DNA of 9,237 nucleotides, taken from NCBI GenBank assembly GCA_012514865.1, contig JAAYZO010000287.1:1-9237 (forward strand). Reading direction: 5' to 3'. The stretch is from Lentisphaerota bacterium (GTDB lineage: Bacteria; Verrucomicrobiota; Lentisphaeria; Oligosphaerales; JAFGRS01). The notes beneath the pieces were generated by a model. It was not told where the DNA came from. It was given only the letters and a program-made list of their open reading frames with translations, and did not search any database. Of this stretch, positions 1 through 6,319 are shown one piece after another (position 1 is the stretch's first letter; the number at the start of each line of letters is the position of its first letter). Made by a program: the position numbers and the translations under genes.

Positions 1-1266
1 CAGCCCCGCCGCGTCGTCGCCGGCGACGGGCGTCTCCGGCGTCACCGCCGACTGCACCACCACCGGCACCGTCTTCCAGCCCAGCTTGCGGCAGGCCAGG
101 AAGCGCTTGTGGCCGGCGATCACACGGTAGCGCCCCTGGCCCAGGGGCGCCACCACGATCGGCTGCAGCAGGCCGTGCTCGCGGATGCTCTTGGCCAGGA
201 CGTCGGCCTCGGCCTCGATCTCCGGTGTGCGCAGGAACTGCAGGCCGGCCTCGTCCACCGCCGCCACCGGTATCTCGACCATCTGGCCGTCGGGCGAGGG
301 GAGCTGGCCGCGCATGACGCCGTCGCTGCCCTTCCGGAACGAGTAGACGAAGGGGATGGCCATGTCGACCTTGGGATTGCGCTGGACGGCCTGGAAGACG
401 TGGCGGATGATCTCGTGCACGATGCGCGGGCGGTCCTTGGCCATGGTCAGGTAGCGCAGGCGCATGAGGATGCCGTACTCCCACATGTCCGAGCGGATGT
501 AGGGCTGCTCGCCGGTCTCTTTGATGATATGTGCGGTGACGGTGTGGGCCGCCTCGAGGAGGATCTTCTCGGCGGCGTCCCAGTCGGAGTCGAAGGTGAT
601 GCGGATGACGACCTCGTCGAGGATGTACGAGGCCTGCGCCCGCGGCGTGTAGTTGATCGCCACCTGGTTGAAGAGCATGGCATTCGGTATGAGGATGTCG
701 CGACCGATCGCCTCCTCGCTGCCGACCGAACCGCCGACCTGGTCCATGACCGTGTACATCATGCCGACGTGCTTGACGTCGCCGACCAGTCCGAGCGACG
801 AGAAGAAGACGCGGTCGCCGACGCGGAAGGGCCTCTTGAGGGTGACCAGGATCCAGGCGGCGACGCCGCTGACCGGGGCCTGCAGCGACCAGCCCAGGAG
901 CATCCCCGCGAAGCCGGCCACGACGCCGCCGATGCGCCCGAGGACACCCAGGGAGTAGACCAGGCCGCCGACGACGGCCAGGATGGCGAGGATCTGCAGG
1001 AAGCCGGTGAGCATGCCGATCTCGCCCTCGGGGCCGCGCCGGCGGCGCACCAGCCCGATGGTCAGGGCGCTGGCGAGCTGCTGGCCGGCCAGGATGGCCA
1101 AGGCCAGGCTGACGAAGTCCAGGAGCGTGTGCGAGGCGCTGAGACGCGGGTCGGGCACCCTGAGGCCCTGGAGGAGGTGAACCCCATAGGACAGCACCCC
1201 GAAGACTGCCGCCCAGATCAGGCGGCGCGCGATAGACTCGGTCTTGATGTCAGACTTGCCGGCCAT
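1..1266 (-). CDS. MscS-type mechanosensitive channel fused to a ParB/sulfiredoxin-like domain (3' end outside window)
   Basis: The gene reads leftwards from ATG 1264-1266 and stays open for 422 codons to the window edge, so the C-terminus is missing. Residues 15-34, 46-72 and 84-108 look like membrane helices. Residues 109-142 form a Gly/Ala-rich pore-lining helix, followed by KRPFRVGDRV (144-153), the hallmark at the start of the MscS beta domain. The MscS soluble region runs to about 310. Residues 331-404 then match a ParB N-terminal domain: EIPVAAVDEAG, SIREHGLLQPIVV (360-372) and RYRVIAGHKRFLACRKLGW (379-397), ending in TVPVVV. The ParB-family GERRxRA box appears as GHKRFLA (385-391). MscS proteins release ions under membrane tension; ParB-like domains bind nucleotide and DNA or act as Srx-like folds. 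The fusion suggests a ligand-controlled channel, which is inference. No strong Shine-Dalgarno precedes the start. The MscS call is very secure and the ParB-like call strong. Confidence 0.9.
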   Translation of the reverse strand, partial: MAGKSDIKTESIARRLIWAAVFGVLSYGVHLLQGLRVPDPRLSASHTLLDFVSLALAILAGQQLASALTIGLVRRRRGPEGEIGMLTGFLQILAILAVVGGLVYSLGVLGRIGGVVAGFAGMLLGWSLQAPVSGVAAWILVTLKRPFRVGDRVFFSSLGLVGDVKHVGMMYTVMDQVGGSVGSEEAIGRDILIPNAMLFNQVAINYTPRAQASYILDEVVIRITFDSDWDAAEKILLEAAHTVTAHIIKETGEQPYIRSDMWEYGILMRLRYLTMAKDRPRIVHEIIRHVFQAVQRNPKVDMAIPFVYSFRKGSDGVMRGQLPSPDGQMVEIPVAAVDEAGLQFLRTPEIEAEADVLAKSIREHGLLQPIVVAPLGQGRYRVIAGHKRFLACRKLGWKTVPVVVQSAVTPETPVAGDDAAGL

Positions 1267-1470
1267 ACGACACTTTCGCTTGCGGACGACGCCGTCGGGA
1301 CGAGCTGGGTACGGCAGGGCGCCGAGGCCCTGACCAGCCGCCCCCACGCCCCCAGGCCGCTACCATAGCGCCGGAGCGCGAAAATGGGAGCCCGAGCCGG
1401 CCGTGCGGCGCCGGCGCCGCGAGCCGAGGTGCCGCCCGGCCCTCGAGGCCCAGCTCAGGAGCCGGCGAGT

Positions 1471-1523
1471 CCCGTCCGTGTCCGTCCGCGTCCGTCTGTG
1501 TCTGTCCGTGTCTGTCCGTGTCC
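1471..1523. repeat. Decamer tandem repeat, five imperfect copies
   Basis: Consecutive ten-base units at 1471-1480, 1481-1490, 1491-1500, 1501-1510 and 1511-1520 fit the consensus TCYGTCYGYG, and TCC follows as the start of a sixth. The last two units are identical (TCTGTCCGTG) and the others differ by one to three bases. Most changes are C/T transitions, which also gives a weaker hexamer-like look. It is non-coding as far as I can tell and lies about 205 bases upstream of the prepilin start. Confidence 0.8.
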
Positions 1524-1645
1524 CGAGCCGGCCGGCCGCGTCCACGCGGCCGCGGTGTCGCCGCACCTGGGCTCCCCGCGCCCGCCGGGTGTCGGCTCGG
1601 CGCAGCTCCGCCCCGGCCGGTCGCCGCTTTCCATGGCCCTCCGGC

Positions 1646-1673
1646 TTGCCGGGCGAGCGATCGGCGCTAGGTT
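1646..1673 (+). promoter_or_regulatory. Candidate sigma70-type promoter for the first prepilin gene
   Basis: A TTGCCG -35-like hexamer (1646-1651) is separated by 16 bases from TAGGTT (1668-1673), 55 bases before the start codon. The -10 region sits in GGCGCTAGGTTG, which recurs as GGCGCTAGATTG upstream of the redox fusion gene at 6232-6243. The match to consensus is only moderate; the recurrence is the main support. Confidence 0.35.
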
Positions 1674-1728
1674 GGAGGACCTTCCGTCGGATGGTTCGGC
1701 GGGAGCGGCTGATCAAGGAGTGTTTCGC

Positions 1729-2373
<645 letters not shown>

Positions 2374-2398
2374 GGACGGCCTGAGCGCTCTGGGCGGC

Positions 2399-2433
2399 GC
2401 CGCGGGGGTGCCCTGCCGGTCGCCCGCCGCGGC
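2399..2433 (+). terminator. GC-rich hairpin after prepilin copy 1, possible weak terminator
   Basis: GCCGCGG (2399-2405) pairs with CCGCGGC (2427-2433), and the stem extends by GGG/CCC across one bulged G (2426). No T run follows, so termination would be weak or factor-dependent. The sequence leading into it closely matches the sequence leading into the stronger hairpin after copy 2, so the two probably share an origin. Confidence 0.35.
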
Positions 2434-2464
2434 CACCACGCCCCACCGCGTCGGGCGTATTGGC

Positions 2465-2494
2465 TTGTATTGAGGGTGTTGGCGGCGTTATGTT
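2465..2494 (+). promoter_or_regulatory. Candidate promoter for prepilin copy 2
   Basis: TTGTAT (2465-2470) and TATGTT (2489-2494) are spaced by 18 bases and lie about 60 bases before the start of copy 2, in a locally AT-richer stretch. The match is moderate. If real, copy 2 would be transcribed separately from copy 1 rather than only by readthrough. Confidence 0.3.
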
Positions 2495-2553
2495 TGTGAT
2501 GTCAACTCCGGCGGATGGTCGCTCAGACTGCCCACGCAAGGAGCGCTGTCATC

Positions 2554-3199
2554 ATGAACCCAAGACGTCCTCCGTGCTGTCGTCCCTTCACGCTGATCGA
2601 GCTGCTGGTGGTGATTGCCATCATCGCCATCCTGGCGGCGATGCTGTTGCCGGCGTTGTCGCAGGCGCGTGAGAAGGCCCGGGCCATCTCCTGCACCAAC
2701 AACGCCAAGCAGATCATGCTTGGCGTGATCCTCTACGCCGACGACCACGACAGCAACATCCCCTACGGCCAGTTCGACGAGACCCCGGCGCGCACCTGGG
2801 ACTACAAGCTCCTGCCCTATGTGGGCAACTCCGCCGCGACCTTCGTCTGTCCGAGCAAGGGCGACGTGGCCCGAGGCTATGGCTGGAGCTACAACGGCAT
2901 GCCGTACCGGACGAACTACCCGACCCCCCCGGACGTCTCTGGGCTACTGGAAGCACCCGAGCCAGGCCATGGTCTTCGGCTGCAATCGTGTCGAAGGCGT
3001 GGGCAATGCCGGCTGGGTCTACTCCTACATCACCTACAGCGCGACGCACTGGATCACCCCTGACACGGGAAAGGTCGGCATTGCTCACAATGCCGGCTCG
3101 GTGTTCGGCTTCCTCGACGGCCATGCCGCCTGGCGGCGTACGGACACCCTGCGCGACACCAGCGCCGCCGGGCGGCTCTTCTGGGCTGCCGATCCGTGA
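2554..3199 (+). pseudogene. Prepilin-like H-X9-DG protein, copy 2, interrupted by a one-base frameshift
   Basis: This is a tandem paralog of the gene at 1729. ATG 2554 follows AAGGAG (2538-2543) at 10 bases. The frame encodes the leader, FTLIELLVV helix, AREKAR and SCTNN segments, then fails at a run of seven C (2924-2930) and stops at 3061-3063, giving a 169-residue product. Removing one C restores a protein of exactly 214 residues that aligns with copy 1 without gaps: PTPR-TSL-GYWKHPSQ against PTPR-AAT-GSWRYPSQ. By hand count about 169 of 214 residues are identical (79%), with most leader residues divergent. The restored frame keeps the H-X9-DG motif (IAHNAGSVFGFLDG) and ends at TGA 3197-3199. 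A homopolymer sequencing error, a recent mutation or slippage at the C run are all possible. The good conservation on both sides argues that the gene was functional until recently or still is. Confidence 0.88.
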
Positions 3200-3217
3200 G
3201 GATGGCCTGAGCGCTCT

Positions 3218-3265
3218 CGACGGCGCCGCGGTGGGGGCTTCCCCCGTCGCGGCGCCGTTGCTTTT
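3218..3265 (+). terminator. Strong intrinsic terminator after the prepilin pair
   Basis: A 13-pair stem with one G-T pair joins 3218-3230 to 3248-3260, including GGCGCCGCG/CGCGGCGCC. After a two-base internal mismatch, GGGGG (3233-3237) pairs with CCCCC (3241-3245) around a three-base CTT loop. TTTT follows at 3262-3265. The last base touches the stop codon of the convergent ABC operon (3265-3267), so the hairpin could serve both directions. Confidence 0.8.
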
Positions 3266-4050
3266 CAGCTCGAGGCGCTGGTGTAGCTGCGCAGTCCGAA
3301 GCGCCAGAAGAGTCGCGACGCCATGACCATGCCGACGGCGAGGAGCACGGCGGCCGGGGTGCTCACCGGCCAGGCGCGGCCCAGCACGGCGCTGGCCGGC
3401 ACCGTCGTCAGGAAGGCCACCGGCAGGACGAAGGTGAAGGCGACGCGGTAGGCGGCCGGGTAGGCCGCCACGGGGAAGCGCCCGGCCTCGAGGAGGCCGC
3501 GCAGGAGGCTGGTGACGTTGTGGATCTTGACGAACCACAGGCTGGTGGTGCTGAGCATGAACCACAGGCTGTAGAGGACGGCCAGGGCCAGGGCCAGGGG
3601 CAAGACCCCGGCGAGGGCGTCGCGCGGCTGCAGGCCGAGGCGGTGGCCGGCGTAGGCGATGACGGCCAGGCCGTAGGCCATATCCGGGACACCCCAGATG
3701 GCCAGATTGCGGGTGGACAGCCAGAACTGGGTGTCGATCGGCTTGAGCAGGACGAAGTCGAGGGTGCCCGAGCGCACATGCTCGACGATGCGGCCGATGT
3801 TCGGCCGCAGGAAGGTGCTGCTGACCCCCTCCAGGAAGGTCGCCAGGCCGAGCACGACCATGGCCTCCTCCCAGCGCCAGCCGCCGAGGTCGGCGTCGTT
3901 GGTGTAGAACAGCGACAGCCCGAAGAGGCTGCCGACGAGCTGGCCGAGGCTGTTGACGGTGGCCAGCACGAAGTTGAGGCGGTACTCCATCTCGGCGGCG
4001 ACGGCCGCGCTCCAGAATCGCCCGAGGGTGCGCAGGTAGCGACGCAGCAT
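3265..4050 (-). CDS. ABC-2-type exporter permease, COG3694/DUF990-like
   Basis: This 261-residue membrane protein is the last gene of the leftward ABC operon. ATG 4048-4050 lies only 5 bases after the stop of the preceding permease, and a G-rich stretch inside that gene's end could serve as its ribosome binding site. It shows about six hydrophobic segments, roughly residues 24-50, 61-76, 117-134, 138-160, 190-213 and 220-243. The cytoplasmic-loop signature SGTLDFVLLKPIDTQFW (94-110) is typical of the DUF990/ABC2_membrane_6 family. In this three-gene arrangement it would pair with the upstream permease to form the heteromeric pore driven by the ATPase. The substrate is unknown. A longer frame extends upstream to 4440, but it runs through the preceding permease gene in another frame and is rejected as the start. 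Confidence 0.88.
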   Translation of the reverse strand: MLRRYLRTLGRFWSAAVAAEMEYRLNFVLATVNSLGQLVGSLFGLSLFYTNDADLGGWRWEEAMVVLGLATFLEGVSSTFLRPNIGRIVEHVRSGTLDFVLLKPIDTQFWLSTRNLAIWGVPDMAYGLAVIAYAGHRLGLQPRDALAGVLPLALALAVLYSLWFMLSTTSLWFVKIHNVTSLLRGLLEAGRFPVAAYPAAYRVAFTFVLPVAFLTTVPASAVLGRAWPVSTPAAVLLAVGMVMASRLFWRFGLRSYTSASS

Positions 4051-4055
4051 CGCGG

Positions 4056-4850
4056 TCAGGCCCCCATGCCCGAGTAGCGCCTCAGGCCGGCGCGCCAGAG
4101 GAGCCGGTAGAGGCCGAAGAACACCAGGGTCCACACGGCCATCACCGCCAGGCCGCGGCCGAGGTCCACCGGGCGGCCCAGGAGGAGCTGCGCCGGCATG
4201 TAGATCAGGTAGGGGAACGGCGTCCACTCGGCCACACGGCGCACGCCCTCGGGAAACAGCGACAGCGGCGCCAGGTAGCCCGAGAGGAAGAGGTACATGA
4301 AGAACCAGAAGTCCTCGATGGCGCTGGCGCGTTCCGACCAGAAGGCGACCATGGCGAAGGCGTACTGCATGATGAAGCGCAGGACAAAGGCCGCCGCCAG
4401 GCACAGCGCCGCCAGCAGGCCCGAGCGCAGGCTCGGACACCAGAGCGCGGCCGGGTAGAGCACGAAGAACAGCGCCGTCAGGATGACCAGGAACGGCAGC
4501 CGCGCCAGGCGCTCGCCGAGGTGGTCGCAGAAGAAGCGCCAGAACGGGTCAATGGGCTGCAGGAGCCGCGGCGAGAGGGAGCCCTCGACGACATGGCGCT
4601 CGACCTCGTAGATCACCCACACCAGGGTGACCTGCCGGATCAGGAAGACGCAGAGGAAGTAGCGCGCGAACTCGGTCGGCGTCAGGCCGAGGTCGGCCTG
4701 GGTGCCCTGGCTGGCCTGCATCCAGACGCCCATCATGAGGAAGGGCATGATGCTCGAGAGCACCCAGAGGACGACCTCGGCGCGGTACTCGAGCATCTCC
4801 GCGTAGCTCACCACGACGTAGGTCCGCAGCTTGCCCAGGAAGGCATTCAT
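4056..4850 (-). CDS. ABC-2-type exporter permease, COG4587-like
   Basis: This 264-residue integral membrane protein is the second gene of the operon. Its ATG (4848-4850) overlaps the ATPase stop by four bases (ATGA), a sign of translational coupling. Hydrophobic segments lie at about residues 25-44, 63-82, 116-135, 145-170, 182-199 and 231-252. The motif EGSLSPRLLQPIDPFWRFF (89-107) in the loop between the second and third helices closely parallels SGTLDFVLLKPIDTQFW in the neighbouring permease, showing that the two subunits are homologous. The family is the uncharacterised ABC-2 exporters found as ATPase (COG4586), COG4587 and COG3694 triplets. The protein would form half of the export channel; its cargo cannot be read from the sequence. 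Confidence 0.9.
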   Translation of the reverse strand: MNAFLGKLRTYVVVSYAEMLEYRAEVVLWVLSSIMPFLMMGVWMQASQGTQADLGLTPTEFARYFLCVFLIRQVTLVWVIYEVERHVVEGSLSPRLLQPIDPFWRFFCDHLGERLARLPFLVILTALFFVLYPAALWCPSLRSGLLAALCLAAAFVLRFIMQYAFAMVAFWSERASAIEDFWFFMYLFLSGYLAPLSLFPEGVRRVAEWTPFPYLIYMPAQLLLGRPVDLGRGLAVMAVWTLVFFGLYRLLWRAGLRRYSGMGA

Positions 4851-5833
4851 GGCGCCGCCCCCGGCTGCCGGAAGATGCGTCCGATGGTCTCTTCGATGGG
4901 CGGGTCGTTGATGGTCAGGTCGCGGACCTCGAGGTCGCCGAGCAGCCGGGCGATGACGGCAGTGAGCTGGCTGCGCTCGACCGCGAGGCGGACGGCGTGG
5001 CCCTCGACGCTGGCGACCTCGCCATAGGCGGCGAGGCGTTCGGCCGGCACCGGCCTGGCGAGGTCGAGGCGGACCTCACGGTAGGGCGCCAGGCGCCGCA
5101 CGATGCCGTCGAGGCTGCCGTCGTAGAGGAGCTGTCCGGCGTGGATGATGACGACGCGCCGGCAGAGGGCGGTGATGTCGGCCATGTAGTGGCTGGTCAG
5201 GAGGATGGTGGCCTGGTGGAGGCGGTTGTACTCGCGCAGGAATTCGCGCACCGAGGCCTGGGCGTTGACATCGAGGCCGAGGGTGGGCTCGTCGAGGAAG
5301 AGCACGTCGGGGCGGTGCAGGAGTGCGGCCAGGAGTTCGGCCTTCATGCGCTCGCCCAGCGAGAGTTTGCGCACCGGCTGGCTGAGCTGGCTCTCGAGGC
5401 CGAGCATACCGGCCAGGTCGCCGATGCGGCGACGGCACTCGGCGGCGGGGATGTCGTAGACGGCGCCGTTGATGCGCAGCGAGTCGAGGGTGGGGAGGTC
5501 CCAGATGAGCTGCTGTTTCTGCCCCATGACCATGGTGATGCGCCGCAGGAAGGCGGCGTCACGCCGGAAGGGCCGGTGGCCGGCGACGGTGGCCTGCCCG
5601 CCACTCGGGCAGATCAGGCCGGTCAGCATCTTCAGCGTCGTGGTCTTGCCGGCGCCGTTGGGGCCGAGAAAGCCGACGACCTCGCCCGGCTCGATGGCGA
5701 AGGAGAGATCGCGCACCGCCGTCACCGTGCGGAAGCGCCGCTGCACGAAGTGCCGCAGGGTGCCGAGGAAGCCCGGGGCCTTGTCGGCGACCTGGTAGGT
5801 CTTGGTCAGTTGCTGGGCGTCGATGATGGGCAT
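4847..5833 (-). CDS. ABC-2-type exporter ATP-binding protein, COG4586-like
   Basis: This 328-residue cytoplasmic ATPase is the first gene of the operon. Walker A is GPNGAGKT (57-64), the Q-loop region is MGQKQQLIWDLP (103-114), the signature is LSLGE (157-161), Walker B is VLFLDE (177-182) and the switch histidine is H215 in LTSHYM. The WDLP after the Q-loop and the LSLGERMKAEL signature are characteristic of the COG4586 family, distinct from the usual LSGGQ. Residues 250-328 form a C-terminal extension after the nucleotide-binding domain. The start at ATG 5831-5833 is chosen because homology begins at MPIIDAQQLTKTY. The frame is open upstream to 6220, but that part translates the hairpin repeats and has no coding look. 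No clear Shine-Dalgarno is seen, so the start is less certain than the identity. Confidence 0.93.
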   Translation of the reverse strand: MPIIDAQQLTKTYQVADKAPGFLGTLRHFVQRRFRTVTAVRDLSFAIEPGEVVGFLGPNGAGKTTTLKMLTGLICPSGGQATVAGHRPFRRDAAFLRRITMVMGQKQQLIWDLPTLDSLRINGAVYDIPAAECRRRIGDLAGMLGLESQLSQPVRKLSLGERMKAELLAALLHRPDVLFLDEPTLGLDVNAQASVREFLREYNRLHQATILLTSHYMADITALCRRVVIIHAGQLLYDGSLDGIVRRLAPYREVRLDLARPVPAERLAAYGEVASVEGHAVRLAVERSQLTAVIARLLGDLEVRDLTINDPPIEETIGRIFRQPGAAP

Positions 5834-5883
5834 GGGCAGGCGATCAGGGCGCTGGGGCTGTGGTGTGGTTTCTCGCGGCGGGT

Positions 5884-5912
5884 AATGTATCGCCTGCCCC
5901 CGGCCCTGTCCC
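5884..5912 (-). promoter_or_regulatory. Candidate promoter for the ABC operon
   Basis: Read on the minus strand, GGGACA (5912-5907) and TACATT (5889-5884) are separated by 17 bases, about 50 bases upstream of the ATPase start. Each hexamer matches four of six sigma70 consensus positions. The call rests only on spacing and position. Confidence 0.3.
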
Positions 5913-5949
5913 GCCGCGGCGGCCCAGGGGCACCAGGGACGCTGGGAGC

Positions 5950-6079
5950 GCCGAGCGTCGGCTCGGCCTCTTCGCGTTGTTGCATGCGTCGTTTTGTTGC
6001 AGACTTTCAGCCTGCAATGCGTCACGTCTGTTTTCCCCAGGGCGTTGCCCTGGGCTGATGAATGATGCCCTTTCAGGGC
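5950..6079. repeat. REP-like cluster of four hairpins
   Basis: Four inverted repeats follow one another. GCCGAGC/GCTCGGC lies at 5950-5967 with a 4-base loop, TTGCAG/CTGCAA at 5997-6017 with a 9-base loop, CCCAGGGC/GCCCTGGG at 6036-6054 with a 3-base loop, and GCCCT/AGGGC at 6067-6079 with a 3-base loop. Pairs of this kind, an 8-pair CCCAGGGC hairpin followed by a GCCCT..AGGGC hairpin, resemble dispersed palindromic elements I associate with PVC-group and other environmental genomes. That comparison is from memory and unverified. Only one full copy is in this window. Confidence 0.55.
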
Positions 6080-6124
6080 GCCAGAACGGCGGGGCGGAGG
6101 GCGCCACGAGCCGAGGCTCGGCCT

Positions 6125-6151
6125 CTCCCGGGCGCCCGCGGCGCCCGGGAG
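6125..6151. repeat. Perfect 12-base inverted repeat with 3-base loop
   Basis: CTCCCGGGCGCC (6125-6136) and GGCGCCCGGGAG (6140-6151) pair perfectly around CGC. It is directly preceded by a shorter palindromic stretch GAGCCGAGGCTC (6109-6120) and followed by the 10-base palindrome GTCCATGGAC (6152-6161). No T run follows on either strand, so a simple terminator is unlikely. Confidence 0.75.
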
Positions 6152-6213
6152 GTCCATGGACGGCGCCGTGGACCTACGTGCCCCGCGCCGGCGACTGCGG
6201 TTGTAGCCGCGGC

Positions 6214-6242
6214 TGGCCATGGCCGGTGGCGGGCGCTAGATT
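6214..6242 (+). promoter_or_regulatory. Candidate promoter for the redox fusion gene
   Basis: TGGCCA (6214-6219) and TAGATT (6237-6242) are spaced by 17 bases, about 78 bases before the start codon. The -10 lies in GGCGCTAGATTG, nearly identical to GGCGCTAGGTTG before the first prepilin gene. Confidence 0.35.
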
Positions 6243-6319
6243 GTCGCGGTTGGCGGCGCCGGGGGCTCGTGCCGGCGCCGAGGCTGAACCTGCCTGACGC
6301 AGCGATCACGGAGGGCCCC

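Larger units (their letters stand above)
1267..1728. other. Divergent intergenic region, 462 bases, no gene seen
   Basis: This spacer separates the leftward MscS-ParB gene from the rightward prepilin gene. It holds a 12-base palindrome GGCGCCGGCGCC near 1408-1419, a block GCGCCGCGAGCCGAGG at 1414-1429 that recurs with one change at 6101-6116, a decamer tandem repeat at 1471-1523 and a candidate promoter at 1646-1673. Open frames crossing it are Pro/Arg-rich and low in complexity, without a ribosome binding site or recognisable domain, so I treat it as non-coding. Confidence 0.7.
5834..6319. other. Divergent intergenic region, 486 bases, hairpin-rich, no gene seen
   Basis: The spacer lies between the leftward ABC operon and the rightward redox fusion gene. 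It contains a series of perfect or near-perfect short inverted repeats between 5950 and 6161 (listed separately), two candidate promoters and the GGCGCTAGATTG motif. Open frames on both strands run through it only because GC-rich sequence has few stops; their translations change character abruptly at the real starts. Confidence 0.7.

Noticed and set aside
109..1368. Long plus-strand open frame of 419 codons
   Set aside because: It is the antisense shadow of the MscS-ParB gene. Its translation is His/Asp/Ala-rich with no domain, while the opposite strand shows clear MscS and ParB motifs.
1471..1523. CRISPR array
   Set aside because: The units are contiguous ten-base repeats without spacers, unlike CRISPR repeats and spacers.
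1384..1728. N-terminal extension of prepilin copy 1
   Set aside because: The in-frame upstream part reads through the decamer repeat and Pro/Arg-rich sequence. AAGGAG at the correct distance marks ATG 1729 as the start.
5834..6220. N-terminal extension of the ABC ATPase
   Set aside because: The added sequence is a translation of the hairpin cluster; homology begins at MPIIDAQQL.
6062..6319. N-terminal extension of the redox fusion protein
   Set aside because: It reads through palindromic repeats. The GTG at 6320 has a GGAGG site and is followed by a signal peptide.
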